Shown: one piece after another, positions 46,304 to 55,816 of the stretch
Layout: the number at the start of each line of letters is the position of its first letter
How positions within the stretch are numbered: the first letter of the stretch is position 1
Assembly: GCA_900467685.1 (NCBI GenBank)
Contig: UBQX01000004.1
Coordinates: 86,217-150,216 of the forward strand
Length of the DNA: 64,000 nt
Reading direction: 5' to 3'
From: Hyphomicrobiales bacterium
Lineage (GTDB): Bacteria; Pseudomonadota; Alphaproteobacteria; Rhizobiales; Rhizobiaceae
Position numbers and translations under genes: made by a program
Notes under the pieces: generated by a model
Seen by the model: the letters and a program-made list of their open reading frames with translations, nothing else
What the model was told of the DNA's origin: nothing
Databases searched by the model: none

Positions 46304-47038
46304 ATGAGTCATAGGGATGTCACTCCTGTCGGCCAGTCCGCTGACCGATCAGAAGGGACCCGGCGCATGATGAGCCGGGAATTCCTTGTGACGCGCCTTG
46401 CAAAGGCGACCGACGATCTCAGGCTGTCGACCCCCTTCGGGCTGCTGACCGATTATTGCGGCGCCCATGCCTACCTTGTAGCGCGCTATGACATGGTCAG
46501 CGACCAGCGTCTGGACAACGTGCTTTCCTCGAACTGGCCTTTCGACCTGGTGCGCCAGATCGATGAGGAACTGCATGCGAGCTATCACCGCTCCAACGAG
46601 TTCGAGAAGTGCGTCGCTGCTCTTCAGCCTGCTTTCGCGTTCTTTCCTCATGACGTTCTCTTGCCGGAAGGTGTCAGCCGCCAGTACTGCTCGCTGGTCT
46701 TCAATGCAGGCCGGTTCCGCTACATCCTGCTTTTCCTGATGCCCGAGAACATGGCTCATTCCAGCCAGCGCGTTATGGAGGCGGGCCTGCTGGCCGGCTA
46801 TATCCTGAGCATGCGTACGTCGCGCAAGGTCCAGATGGACCGTGACATGGAGCTGACGGATCGCGAACTGGAATGCATCTACTGGATCGCCGAGGGCAAG
46901 ACGAGCGACGAGATCGCCATGATCCTCGGGATTTCGAAGAACACCATCAACAACTACATTACGAGCGTGATGCGCAAGACAGCCACGAAGAACCGGTCGG
47001 AGGCGATTGCTTATGCCGTCCGGAATAACCTTGTCTGA
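46304..47038 (+). CDS. visN: LuxR-type flagellar master activator VisN
   Basis: One half of the VisNR global activator of motility in rhizobia, 244 residues. An N-terminal ligand-binding-like domain (about 30-165) precedes a C-terminal GerE/LuxR HTH: MELTDRELECIYWIAEGKTS followed by DEIAMILGISKNTINNYITSV. VisN and VisR act together to turn on rem and downstream flagellar genes in S. meliloti. An ATG at 46367 or 46370 would remove about 21 residues and is an alternative. Confidence 0.92.
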   Translation: MSHRDVTPVGQSADRSEGTRRMMSREFLVTRLAKATDDLRLSTPFGLLTDYCGAHAYLVARYDMVSDQRLDNVLSSNWPFDLVRQIDEELHASYHRSNEFEKCVAALQPAFAFFPHDVLLPEGVSRQYCSLVFNAGRFRYILLFLMPENMAHSSQRVMEAGLLAGYILSMRTSRKVQMDRDMELTDRELECIYWIAEGKTSDEIAMILGISKNTINNYITSVMRKTATKNRSEAIAYAVRNNLV

Positions 47039-47085
47039 GGGCTACACGAAGCGCATGCTCTCCCTGGACCAACCGAGGATACCTG

Positions 47086-47820
47086 ATGCCGCAGCTCCAT
47101 GAACGGTTCGAGCCGGACACGCTGGCGACGCAGAAGGCCCGGGGCCGCAAGGGCGCCGACCTGATCCAGCAGATGACGGCCCTGCAAAGACAGCTGAACG
47201 CACGCAACTTCGCCATTTTCCGCGTCTCCGGCTCCGGCATATCGTCGAAGCGCTCGATCAAGCTCCTGGCCGACAATTTTCCGACGGGCGGAACCGGTGC
47301 GCAGGCCGTGCTCGACCTTTACGGCGATGCCATGGTGGAGCATCTCGATGTCTCGATCCTCCCGTTGCTCTGGAACGGCCGCGATGAAGCCTCGACCTCG
47401 GAGACGGTCGACTTCGACACATTCGTCACGCGTCTGCGCGGCCGCACGCTTCCCTTTGCCGGCATCGCATTTCCGGTGCGCCTGGGCGCTTCCGGCAACG
47501 GCGTTGCGGTCTTCACCTCCGCCTATCTCGACCTTACGAGCGAAATGATCCTGGAAACGCATGCCCAGGTGACGGCGGCACTGGCGCGGCAACTGCAATA
47601 TGAAGAGCGACGCGGCCAGCCTGCGGAAATGCTCTCCGAACGCGAGATCGCCTGCCTGCAGATGGCGGGCGACGGTCATACGAGCGAGGAAATCGCGGAA
47701 AAGCTCGGGCTTTCCGTGCATACCGTCAACGCCTATCTCGGAACGGCAACGACCAAGCTGGATTCGGTCAACCGGATCCAGGCGATCGCCAAGGCGATCC
47801 GCCTCGGCTACATCAATTGA
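47086..47820 (+). CDS. visR: LuxR-type flagellar master activator VisR
   Basis: Partner of VisN, 244 residues, with the same layout: ligand-binding-like N-terminal domain (about 25-165) and C-terminal LuxR HTH (MLSEREIACLQMAGDGHTSE, EIAEKLGLSVHTVNAYL). Both proteins lack a receiver domain, so activation must be by ligand or level. It is 47 bases after visN and convergent with the hypothetical gene at 47848. Confidence 0.92.
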   Translation: MPQLHERFEPDTLATQKARGRKGADLIQQMTALQRQLNARNFAIFRVSGSGISSKRSIKLLADNFPTGGTGAQAVLDLYGDAMVEHLDVSILPLLWNGRDEASTSETVDFDTFVTRLRGRTLPFAGIAFPVRLGASGNGVAVFTSAYLDLTSEMILETHAQVTAALARQLQYEERRGQPAEMLSEREIACLQMAGDGHTSEEIAEKLGLSVHTVNAYLGTATTKLDSVNRIQAIAKAIRLGYIN

Positions 47821-47847
47821 AATGAAAAGCGGCGGCCCTGAAAAGGG

Positions 47848-48288
47848 TCAGCCGGCCATGGCCGCCCTTTCGCCCGTGTAGAAGCGCGAATTGGCGAGCG
47901 CGTTGCGCAGGAAGACCGTGTTGTCCTCCGGGTTCGGCGCCGGATTCTTGAAATCGATGTGATTGATCTCGACGCCCGCATGGTTCTTGCTCAGCGCCAG
48001 CTTTGCGTAGATCGTCACGCCTTGCGGCTTGATCTCCAGGTCGAGCTCGACTTCCGGTTCGCTGTCCCATTCCAGGCGGTAATTGCCGCCGATGCCGAGC
48101 TTGACGGTGCCGGGGTGAAAGTAGAGTTCCGCGGCCGAAGAGACGAGATCGGCTAGGCTGCCGTAGTGCTCGAATTTCAGCAGCGAAATCAGATCTGCGG
48201 CATCCACCAGTCGCAGTTCGGAGGCTACCGGGCGGATCGCCTCGGCCAGAATTTGCTCGCGCTGTTCAGAAAAGGGGTTCTTTCTCAT
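47848..48288 (-). CDS. Conserved unknown protein of the flhB operon
   Basis: A 146-residue cytosolic-looking protein with no signal or membrane helix and no motif I recognise. The N-terminal half is helical and charged (EQREQILAEAIRPVASELRLVDAADLISLL); the C-terminal half looks beta-rich (VKLGIGGNYRLEWDSEPEVELDLEIKPQG). From memory, a hypothetical gene occupies the same position between visR and flhB in S. meliloti. Its ATG overlaps the flhB stop by one base (TAATG), so it is probably translated with flhB and may take part in flagellar assembly. Function unknown. Confidence 0.8.
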   Translation of the reverse strand: MRKNPFSEQREQILAEAIRPVASELRLVDAADLISLLKFEHYGSLADLVSSAAELYFHPGTVKLGIGGNYRLEWDSEPEVELDLEIKPQGVTIYAKLALSKNHAGVEINHIDFKNPAPNPEDNTVFLRNALANSRFYTGERAAMAG

Positions 48289-49376
48289 TAGCCACGCTGG
48301 TTTTGTCTGGACTTGTTCTGCTTCGAGTAGACGCGGTGAATGAGCTCGGCAACGGCCTTGTAAAACACCGGTGGGATGACACTATCCACCGAGACTTGCG
48401 CAAACATTGAGCGTGCCAGAGGCGGGTCTTCAAAAACCGGAATGTTGTTTTGCTCGGCCATTTCGCGGATGCGCAGCGCAATCAGGTCCTGCCCCTTGGC
48501 AACGACGATGGGGGCCTCGTTTTCCTCGCGCACATAGCGCAGCGCGACCGCATAGTGGGTCGGGTTTGCCACGACCAGAGTGGCGCGCGGCACGTTGGCC
48601 ATCATCCGGCGACGCAGCAGCGTGCGGGCAAAAGAGCGCTGCTTGGCCTTCATGACAGGGTCGCCCTGGGCCTGCTTGAACTCCTCCTTCACCTCCTGCT
48701 TGGTCATCTTCAGGTTCTCGAACCATTCACGGCGCGTCCAGAAGAAGTCGCCCAGACCGACAAGCGCGGTGGCGAAGAGGATGACGATGAGAATGGTGCG
48801 CATGTCTGCCATCATCCGCGTAAAAAGCACGGTCGGATCGGAAAACATCAGCGAGAGGGAGCCGAAAAACTCGTCTTTCAGCGCGAAGACGACGACGATC
48901 GAAACGGCGATCACCTTGATCAGCGACTTGCCGAATTCGACCAGGGTTTGCAGGCTGAACATGCGGCCGATGCCGGCAATCAGCGAGATGCGGGAGAATT
49001 TCGGCGCAATGCGATCCAGCACCGGGCTCGGCATGTTTTGCAGAACCGATGACGCGACGCCGAACCCCATGATGAGCACGAGCGCCGGCACGACAACGGA
49101 CCCGGAGTTCCAGGCCAGCCGGTATAACAGCGAGATAACGTCGGGCCGCGATTCAAGCCGCCACTGGTCCGCCTGCTCGAAAATATCCTTCAGGCTGCCC
49201 GCGACGGTCAGCGAGCCGTCGGCAACGAAGAAGACGACATAGACATAGATGGCAACCGTCGAGGCAAACGCCGTCATCTCTCGCGAAAACGGGACATTGC
49301 CTTCTTCCAGCGCGTCCTGTTTTCGCTTCTCTGTCGGGTCTTCTGTCTTGCTGTCCTTGTCTTCATCATCGGCCAT
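48288..49376 (-). CDS. flhB: Flagellar export switch protein FlhB
   Basis: Type III export gate component that switches from rod/hook to filament substrates, 362 residues. Four membrane helices (about 30-215), then a cytosolic domain with the autocleavage site NPTH ([14 protein letters not shown]). The N-terminal 20 residues are Asp/Lys/Glu-rich ([18 protein letters not shown]). It is minus strand, in the motA-fliM-fliN-fliG-flhB series but separated from fliG by a 286-bp repeat-containing gap. Confidence 0.96.
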   Translation of the reverse strand: MADDEDKDSKTEDPTEKRKQDALEEGNVPFSREMTAFASTVAIYVYVVFFVADGSLTVAGSLKDIFEQADQWRLESRPDVISLLYRLAWNSGSVVVPALVLIMGFGVASSVLQNMPSPVLDRIAPKFSRISLIAGIGRMFSLQTLVEFGKSLIKVIAVSIVVVFALKDEFFGSLSLMFSDPTVLFTRMMADMRTILIVILFATALVGLGDFFWTRREWFENLKMTKQEVKEEFKQAQGDPVMKAKQRSFARTLLRRRMMANVPRATLVVANPTHYAVALRYVREENEAPIVVAKGQDLIALRIREMAEQNNIPVFEDPPLARSMFAQVSVDSVIPPVFYKAVAELIHRVYSKQNKSRQNQRG

Positions 49377-49662
49377 GGATCAGCCCTCAAGCGTGTCGCG
49401 CAAACCTGTATAGAGCGATTCCAGCAAAAGTGCGCTTGGGTTTTGCGTCGGGGATTGCAGCCCAGGATGGCTTTCGTTGTCTTGCGCGGGCGGCGTACAT
49501 CGTACACCGGTTCATCCCTGCGCCTTGGGCTGACGCAGTCGAAAGGGAGGGCAAGAGCGTTCCCGGTGACAACCGGATCAAGCGAGATGCTCTGCGTATC
49601 TTCCTTCTTCGCTGCCTGGAAGCAAAACCGCCGACGCACTTTTGCCGGACATGCTTCAGGCG
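49377..49662. repeat. fliG-flhB intergenic region with RIME-like inverted repeat
   Basis: A 286-bp gap inside a minus-strand operon. Near its ends are two copies of one motif in opposite orientation: 49421-49449 on the plus strand and 49619-49648 on the minus strand. Both read CC(A/G)GCAAAAGTGCG, then GGTTTTGC(G/T)TC after 4-5 bases. This resembles the RIME-type intergenic mosaic elements of Rhizobium. No small gene in this stretch is convincing. Confidence 0.6.
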
Positions 49663-50703
49663 TCAGGCCGCAGCCGGCGCCTCGGCCTTTTCCTTCAGTT
49701 CGATCTGGTTGTTGTTCGCAAGCCGGATGGCCTCCTGCGCGATCGAGCGGCGGGCAACCGCGATATCGCGCGGATTGATGCCGGTCGTGCCGGAGCCGAG
49801 ATCGGCTTCGATCATGCGGCGCTGGCGTGCGCCGATGGCCGAAAGGACGGCCTCGCGGATATCCATAGGCGAACCGCGCAGCGCCATGGTGATGACATCG
49901 GCGGAAATGTCGTTGAACAGCGTGACGCGGCTGCGCTGCGGCATGGTGAGCAGGTCTTCGAAGAGGAAGATGCGCGGACGAACCTTTTCGGCGGCTTCCT
50001 TGCTGAGCGATTCCAGTGCGCCCAGCAGCTGCTCGACCTGTTCCTTCTCCAGCTCGTTCATGAGTTCCGCAACCTTGACCGTGCCGGTCGCGTTCTTCTC
50101 GGCGTCCATGGCGCGCATCAGTTCGATGACGCGGTTCTCGATGATCTCGGTCGCCTTCGGGCTGACCTGCTTCAGGTTGACCGTACGGTTGATGACATCG
50201 GCCCGGCGCTCTTCGCTGAGCTCCATCAGCACCTTTGCGCCGAAGCTGGAGGGCACCATGGAGAGAATGTAGGCGGCAGTCTGCGGATGTTCCTTTTCGA
50301 GGAAGGTCGCGACGAAGAGCGGATCCGTCTCGCCGAGCTCGTCCCAGATGGAGGCGGACTCCAGGCTTTGGAAGGTGGCGCGACGGCCGAGAAGATTGTC
50401 GACCTCTTCCGGGGTGAGCCCTTCTTCCAGGATGCTTTCCATCGCCTTGGCATTGTCCATCAGGCCAGCGCCTTCGGTGAACAGGTCCTCGAACTCGTTG
50501 GTGAGTTCGATCAGCTCGTGCGGCGGGATCGAGCGCAGGTTCTGCGCGGAGCGTATGATCACCTGCAACTCATGCTGGGTGAAGAATTTCAGGAGCTTGC
50601 TGGCGACGCCCTTGCCCATGGACAGGAGAACCGCCGCTGCCTTTTCCGGCGGCGTCAGAGGCTTGTAAGCAGCCTGCTCCTCAAATTCTTCGAAATCCAT
50701 CAT
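49663..50703 (-). CDS. fliG: Flagellar motor switch protein FliG
   Basis: C-ring protein that transmits torque from MotA, 346 residues. The FliG N, middle and C domains are present: TPPEKAAAVLLSMGKGVASKLL near residue 17, FLEKEHPQTAAYILSMVPSSFGAKVL (middle EHPQT motif), and the torque domain with FLFEDLLTMPQRSR and VLSAIGARQRRMIEADL. It ends in an Ala/Glu tail. It follows fliN on the minus strand by 20 bases. Confidence 0.96.
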   Translation of the reverse strand: MMDFEEFEEQAAYKPLTPPEKAAAVLLSMGKGVASKLLKFFTQHELQVIIRSAQNLRSIPPHELIELTNEFEDLFTEGAGLMDNAKAMESILEEGLTPEEVDNLLGRRATFQSLESASIWDELGETDPLFVATFLEKEHPQTAAYILSMVPSSFGAKVLMELSEERRADVINRTVNLKQVSPKATEIIENRVIELMRAMDAEKNATGTVKVAELMNELEKEQVEQLLGALESLSKEAAEKVRPRIFLFEDLLTMPQRSRVTLFNDISADVITMALRGSPMDIREAVLSAIGARQRRMIEADLGSGTTGINPRDIAVARRSIAQEAIRLANNNQIELKEKAEAPAAA

Positions 50704-50723
50704 GGGTTTCTGCTACCTGTATT

Positions 50724-51290
50724 CTACCTTTTGATCGCTTTGACTTCGATCATTCGAATGCCAAAGCGCGTATTGTCTTCATCGAGAACCGTGATTTCGC
50801 CACGGCCGATCTGGCGGCCGTTGACGACAACTTCGACTGGCTCGCCGATTTTGCGATCCAGCGCAATGGTTGCGCCTTCGGTCAGGTTCATCAGCGTCGC
50901 GACATGCATGTGGCTGCTTCCCAGCACGATCTGCACGTCGATCGGGATATCCATGATGAGATCGAGATTGGCGTGCAGCGCGCTTCCGGCAGCCTGGCTG
51001 TGACTGGACGAACCGCCACCGAAGCCGGCATCCATGCCGCCACCGAAGCCACCGCCGAATTGCGACAGGTCCGCATCGCCCATGCCACCGCCCGCAGAGG
51101 CGTCGAAATCGAACCCGCCGCCGTCGAGATCCGGCAAGCCGCCTTCGGCATCGCTCTTCAGCACGCCGCGGAGGCTGTCGATCTGGTCGTCCAACCCACC
51201 GGCGAGATCGGGGGCCGCGTCAGACGAGAAATTCGCGAGGATATCATCCTCGGCGGGTGCCTCTCCGGTTTTCGTCGTCTGTTTTGCCAT
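50724..51290 (-). CDS. fliN: Flagellar motor switch protein FliN
   Basis: C-ring component, about 188 residues. The SpoA/FliN domain is at the C-terminus ([41 protein letters not shown]). The N-terminal 100 residues are Gly/Asp-rich ([18 protein letters not shown]), unlike the short E. coli protein (137). The ATG at 51290 ([10 protein letters not shown]) is preferred to a start at 51332. A 265-bp non-coding gap separates it from fliM. Confidence 0.94.
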   Translation of the reverse strand: MAKQTTKTGEAPAEDDILANFSSDAAPDLAGGLDDQIDSLRGVLKSDAEGGLPDLDGGGFDFDASAGGGMGDADLSQFGGGFGGGMDAGFGGGSSSHSQAAGSALHANLDLIMDIPIDVQIVLGSSHMHVATLMNLTEGATIALDRKIGEPVEVVVNGRQIGRGEITVLDEDNTRFGIRMIEVKAIKR

Positions 51291-51555
51291 GCCCGATTTA
51301 TTCCAGTTCAAACTTGCGCCAGGCGTGATCAAGGGATCATCCGCAGCCGCCTACATGTCAAAGATTTCGCATCTGCCGTCATGTCGATGCGACTGCACGG
51401 AATCCTTAGCTGATTCTTCTTTAAAAACGATTGCTTCGCCTGCTGGAAATGCACGGCCCACCGGGAATTTATCGCCGGTGTTGCGGGATCGACTCGCGTG
51501 GAAAAATGCGCACAGGAACACCCGTGCCGACTTGGCCTCCAAAGAGCGGAAACGC
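51291..51555. other. fliM-fliN intergenic gap, nothing recognised
   Basis: 265 bp inside a co-directional minus-strand flagellar series. A short hairpin CACCGG / CCGGTG occurs near 51459-51480 and a TTGACA (minus strand, 51361-51356) has no partner -10. No convincing gene or repeat was seen. Confidence 0.3.
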
Positions 51556-52530
51556 TCAGCCGATCAGATGTTCCAGAAGGTCGCTCTCGGTCGAATAGGT
51601 ATCCGTCACGCGCACCGTATACTTGGTGCCGCTGCGCCCAAACTCGCCGAAATAGAGTTCCTTGCCGTTCGCATTCACCTGCACCTTGACGTCGCCCAGA
51701 TCCTCGAAAGGAATGACGTCACCGACCTGGAGCTTGCTGATGATGCCAAGCGTCTGGGCCTGCAGGTTGATCCGCGCTTCGACCGAGACCTGTGAGCGTT
51801 GCACCTGTTCCTTGATCTGGTCGGTCCATTCCTTCTTGACCCGCCCGGCAGCGGCGGACTTCGCCGTCGTGACCTTGGTCTTCAGGAGGTTCCTCTGCGG
51901 GATGGCCAGATGGATAAGCGCCTCCGTCTTCCCGAAGGTAAGGGAGAAGCTGATCAGCGCGGCATTCGGATCGCGATAGCCTTCAGGAGGTTTGGGACGA
52001 TCGCCGGCATTGTAGGGATTGCCCAGAACCGGTTCGAAATTGCCCCCGGTCGCAACCGCGGTGCGCAGCACGTTGGCAACCTTGGAGAAGATCATCTCCG
52101 TCAGGTCGAGCTCGATCTTCGACAGAGTGCGTTCCGTTGGCGGTTCGATAAGTTCCGGCGGCGCACCGAGCATGGCCTCGACAAGCGTCATGACGAAGGC
52201 GCTGCCGCAGCCCATTGTAAATTCCGGGCACCAGCCACGCAGCGATGCGTCGCAGAGCGCCACCGTCTCGCCGAGACCCGCCAGCAGATCTTCCTTGAGG
52301 CCTGTCTTCATCGAGGAAAAGCGGATCTCGATCTTGTAGCCGGTCTCGCTGTGAAAGATGTCAGGCAGATATTCGATATAGGCCGCCGACAGTTCGGAAC
52401 TGATCCGCTCCAGGCTCACCGCGTCGCCAAGCTCCCCCGTCATTCTGGCGAGCAGAGTCGGGTCGAACGCCGTCGATGCCGCCGGGGAGGGGGCCTCTGG
52501 AGTGGAGAGTGTTTCTGCCGCTTCTGACAT
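51556..52530 (-). CDS. fliM: Flagellar motor switch protein FliM
   Basis: C-ring protein that should bind CheY-P, 324 residues. The middle domain (about 35-225) and the C-terminal SpoA domain (VEARINLQAQTLGIISKLQVGDVIPF) are recognisable. The N-terminal CheY-binding motif LSQxEIDALL and the GGxG motif of enterobacterial FliM are not present, as in other divergent rhizobial FliM proteins. It starts 9 bases after motA. Confidence 0.92.
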   Translation of the reverse strand: MSEAAETLSTPEAPSPAASTAFDPTLLARMTGELGDAVSLERISSELSAAYIEYLPDIFHSETGYKIEIRFSSMKTGLKEDLLAGLGETVALCDASLRGWCPEFTMGCGSAFVMTLVEAMLGAPPELIEPPTERTLSKIELDLTEMIFSKVANVLRTAVATGGNFEPVLGNPYNAGDRPKPPEGYRDPNAALISFSLTFGKTEALIHLAIPQRNLLKTKVTTAKSAAAGRVKKEWTDQIKEQVQRSQVSVEARINLQAQTLGIISKLQVGDVIPFEDLGDVKVQVNANGKELYFGEFGRSGTKYTVRVTDTYSTESDLLEHLIG

Positions 52531-52539
52531 TATGCCGCC

Positions 52540-53418
52540 TTACGCCGCCTTCGCGTCACCGCCGCCGCCGGGGTTCATCATTTCCTGTTCCACCGCGTCG
52601 ATCGACGGACGTTCCTTCGCCGAGATCGTCTTGCGGCCGTATTCGAGCGCAACCTGCGGCACCGAGCCGTTCATGTAGGCCAGCAGCGTCTGCTTCACGA
52701 TGACGTAGAGGCGGTTCTGCTTTTCGCGCACCACCTTCACCGAGGCCGAGATCGGCTGCAGGATACAATAGGAGATCAAGATACCTGCGAATGTACCCAC
52801 GAGAGCGGCGGCGATGAGTTCGCCGAGCACTTCCGGCGGCTCGCTGATCGCACCCATGGTGTGAATGATGCCGAGAACGGCCGCGACGATACCGATGGCG
52901 GGCATGGCGTCGCCCATGCCGTTGAGCGCGTTGTGCGGCTTCAGCTTGTCGTGCTCGATCGTGTTGATCTCTTCGTCCATCAGCGCTTCGATTTCGTGGC
53001 TGCGCGCATTGCCGATGATGATCAGGCGCACATAGTCGCAGATGAAGGCGGTCAGTTCATGGTTGGCAAGCACCGTCGGCGCCGCCTGGAAGATCGAGGA
53101 TTCTTCCGGGTTGTCGATATGGGCTTCGATTTCGTTGCGCGACTTCGTGCGCAGGTCGCGCATCAGTGCGTAGAGCACGCCGAGCATGTCGAGATAGTGG
53201 CGCTCCTTCGGAACCTTGTTGCCAAGCGCCTCACCGAGTGCCTTACCCGTGTCCTTGATGACCTTCATGGGGTTGGCGATGATGAAGCCGCCGACTGCGG
53301 CGCCGATGATTTCAAGAAGTTCGTACGGCTGGACAAGAACGCCGAAGTGCCCGCCCGCAGCCATGTAGCCGCCGAACACGCAGCCGAAGGTCACCAGCAG
53401 GCCGATGATCATGTTCAT
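52540..53418 (-). CDS. motA: Flagellar stator protein MotA
   Basis: Proton-channel stator subunit, 292 residues, with four membrane helices: two near the N-terminus ([37 protein letters not shown]) and two near 170-230 ([39 protein letters not shown]). The cytosolic loop carries charged residues for FliG contact. The ATG at 53418 (MNMIIGLL) is preferred because the longer frame is not membrane-like. MotB/MotC are not in the window, but the MotC chaperone MotE is. Confidence 0.95.
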   Translation of the reverse strand: MNMIIGLLVTFGCVFGGYMAAGGHFGVLVQPYELLEIIGAAVGGFIIANPMKVIKDTGKALGEALGNKVPKERHYLDMLGVLYALMRDLRTKSRNEIEAHIDNPEESSIFQAAPTVLANHELTAFICDYVRLIIIGNARSHEIEALMDEEINTIEHDKLKPHNALNGMGDAMPAIGIVAAVLGIIHTMGAISEPPEVLGELIAAALVGTFAGILISYCILQPISASVKVVREKQNRLYVIVKQTLLAYMNGSVPQVALEYGRKTISAKERPSIDAVEQEMMNPGGGGDAKAA

Positions 53419-53615
53419 GCCAAAATACTCCCGTCGAAAACGACATTCGAACACTCTGGTATGAATTTTCCCTTGCGTGAGGCTGGCAGAGATGACCAGA
53501 GCGAAGGTTTGTGTTGACCGAGCCGGAATATGAGGCGGAGCGGATAAAGCCTCGCGCAAGCCGAGCGCCGCACATTGGCCGCAAATTCCGATCCTCCCGC
53601 ATCATTGGAACCTTC
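53419..53615. promoter_or_regulatory. Divergent region between motA and flgF
   Basis: A 197-bp gap that must drive motA-fliM-fliN-fliG-flhB in one direction and flgF-fliI in the other. An open frame from TTG 53511 runs into flgF, but its sequence is Arg-rich and unlike the family. No clear promoter motif was identified. Confidence 0.4.
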
Positions 53616-54341
53616 ATGGAAACCGGTATATACGTGTCACTGTCTTCGCAGGTCGCGCTCGAACAGCGTCTGTCGACCCTGGCGGACAACGTGGCAAACC
53701 TGAATACGGTCGGTTTCCGCGCAACGGAGATCAAGTTCCAGGACGTCCTCCAGCGCAGTGGCGGCGCAGAGGTCCATTACGTCGATCCCGGCAAGGAATT
53801 CCTCTCCGAGAAAAATGGCGCGCTGACGCCGACGGGCAATTCGTTCGACTTTGCCATCCGCGGCAACGCCTATTTCCAGGTCCAGACACCGTCCGGGCCG
53901 GCGCTCACGCGTGATGGCCGGTTTTCGCTTACCCCGAACGGCGGGCTGGTCACGGTTCAGGGCTATCCGGTGCTTGATGCCGGCGGTGCGCCGATCCAGA
54001 TCGCGACGCGCGGTGGCAAGGTGTCTCTCGGCAATGACGGTTCGCTGCAGGTCGAGGGTCAGCGTGCGGCCGTACTCGGGCTCTTCGAAGCCAACATGAA
54101 CAATGGCTACCAGCGCGTTGGCGGCTCGGCCTTCATTCCCGCAGGTGGAGCGCAGGCTGTCGTGGACCGCATCGATGCCGGTGTGGTGCAGGGCTTCGTC
54201 GAGGAATCAAACTCCAATCCCGTCCAGGAAATGACGCGCCTGATCATGGTCCAGCGCAATTTCGAAGATATTTCCGCCACGATGCAGAAGAACGAAGCCT
54301 CGCTCGAAGAAGCCATCAAGAGCCTCGGGTCGAAATCATGA
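53616..54341 (+). CDS. flgF: Flagellar proximal rod protein FlgF
   Basis: Rod protein, 241 residues. The N-terminal Flg-bb-rod motif (ETGIYVSLSSQVALEQRLSTLADNVANLNTVGF) and the C-terminal heptad region (VEESNSNPVQEMTRLIMVQRNFEDISATMQ) are typical. The ATG at 53616 gives METGIY, the family start. It is 76 bases before fliI. Confidence 0.94.
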   Translation: METGIYVSLSSQVALEQRLSTLADNVANLNTVGFRATEIKFQDVLQRSGGAEVHYVDPGKEFLSEKNGALTPTGNSFDFAIRGNAYFQVQTPSGPALTRDGRFSLTPNGGLVTVQGYPVLDAGGAPIQIATRGGKVSLGNDGSLQVEGQRAAVLGLFEANMNNGYQRVGGSAFIPAGGAQAVVDRIDAGVVQGFVEESNSNPVQEMTRLIMVQRNFEDISATMQKNEASLEEAIKSLGSKS

Positions 54342-54417
54342 TAACGGAAGCGGGACATCCTGAAGACATGCGGGCACGGCCTGGCAAGGTCCGTCGCCCC
54401 CGTGGGGGCAAGGCGGG

Positions 54418-55812
54418 ATGATGGAGGGGGCGAGCGACCGCAGCGCTGCATCCCGGCTCGAGGCGCTGTCGCGCGTCGCCGCCCAATATGCGTCTCCGGA
54501 ACAGCTTTCGGCACCAGGCGGACGCGTCAAGACCATTGCCGCCGGCCACTACACTGTCACCGGTCTCTCAAAACAGGTTCGCCTCGGCGATTTTGTCGGT
54601 CATACGACGGCGACGGGCTTGCACCTGGGCGAGGTCGTGCGCGTGGAGCCGGATCAGGTCTTCGTCTGCCCGATTGAACCGGGCGAACCCATCGGCATCG
54701 GCGATGTGGTCCTGCGGAAGGGCGCCTTCCGCCTCGCGCCCGATCCCAGCTGGTGTGGCCGCACAATCAACGCGCTGGGTGACCCGATAGACGGGCTGGG
54801 CCCGATGGTTCAAGGCGCAGTCCGACGCCCGATTTCTGCCAATGCACCGCCTTCCATGCTCCGTTCACGCGTCGAGCGCGGCTTCAAGACAGGCGTGAAG
54901 GCCATCGACATCTTCTCGCCGCTCTGCCTCGGCCAGCGCCTCGGCATCTTCGCCGGCTCCGGCGTCGGCAAATCGACGCTCCTTTCGATGCTGGCACGTG
55001 CGGACTCCTTCGATCGCGTGGTCATCGCCTTGGTCGGCGAACGCGGCCGCGAAGTGCGCGAATTCATCGAGGACACGCTGGGTGACAATCTGCGCAAGTC
55101 TGTGGCTATCGTTGCCACCAGCGACGAAAGCCCGATGCTGCGCAAGATGGCGCCGCTCTCTGCCATCACGATTGCAGAACAGTTCAGGGACAACGGAGAT
55201 AACGTTCTCCTGATCGTCGACAGTGTCACGCGTTTCGCCCACGCGATACGCGAGGTCGCGGTCGCTTCGGGCGAGCCGCCAGTGGCCCGAGGCTATCCAG
55301 CCTCTGTTTTCACCGAACTTCCGCGCCTTCTGGAGCGTGCGGGGCCCGGCGAAGAGGGCAAGGGCACGATCACGGCCATTATCTCGATCCTGGTTGACGG
55401 CGACAATCACAACGATCCGATCGCCGACTCCACCCGCGGCATTCTGGACGGCCATATCGTCATGGAGCGCTCGCTGGCGGAGGAGGGGCGTTATCCGCCG
55501 ATCAATCCTCTGGCCTCGATCTCGCGACTGGCGCGCAAGGCCTGGACACCGGACGAGGAAAAGCTGGTCTCGCGGCTGAAATCGCTGATCCACAAATACG
55601 AGGAAACCAGCGACCTGCGTCTCATAGGCGGCTATCGCCCGGGCTCGGATCCTGAAGTGGACATGGCGGTCCGCCAGGTCCCGACTATCTACGAAATGCT
55701 CAAGCAGTCGCCCGGCGACCCGCCTTCGCCGGATGCATTTGCCGATCTGGCGGCGGCGCTGCGCAATGCCGCCATGCCACAGGCGCAACCGGCCAACGTT
55801 CGAAGGAACTGA
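54418..55812 (+). CDS. fliI: Flagellar export ATPase FliI
   Basis: Type III secretion ATPase, 464 residues, that helps unfold and load export substrates. Walker A is GSGVGKST (in IFAGSGVGKSTLLSML), Walker B in NVLLIVDSVTRFAHA, with the conserved GERGREVREFIED and GYPASVFTELPRLLERAG. The start is ATG 54418 or 54421. It is co-directional with the hypothetical gene that begins 4 bases later. Confidence 0.96.
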   Translation: MMEGASDRSAASRLEALSRVAAQYASPEQLSAPGGRVKTIAAGHYTVTGLSKQVRLGDFVGHTTATGLHLGEVVRVEPDQVFVCPIEPGEPIGIGDVVLRKGAFRLAPDPSWCGRTINALGDPIDGLGPMVQGAVRRPISANAPPSMLRSRVERGFKTGVKAIDIFSPLCLGQRLGIFAGSGVGKSTLLSMLARADSFDRVVIALVGERGREVREFIEDTLGDNLRKSVAIVATSDESPMLRKMAPLSAITIAEQFRDNGDNVLLIVDSVTRFAHAIREVAVASGEPPVARGYPASVFTELPRLLERAGPGEEGKGTITAIISILVDGDNHNDPIADSTRGILDGHIVMERSLAEEGRYPPINPLASISRLARKAWTPDEEKLVSRLKSLIHKYEETSDLRLIGGYRPGSDPEVDMAVRQVPTIYEMLKQSPGDPPSPDAFADLAAALRNAAMPQAQPANVRRN

Positions 55813-55816
55813 CAAG

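Noticed and set aside
49274..49639. Small protein gene between fliG and flhB
   Set aside because: The frame overlaps the flhB start, is Arg/Lys-rich without pattern, and coincides with the repeat element.
53511..53615. N-terminal extension or small gene ahead of flgF
   Set aside because: TTG start, Arg-rich sequence unlike FlgF, and the ATG at 53616 gives the normal N-terminus.
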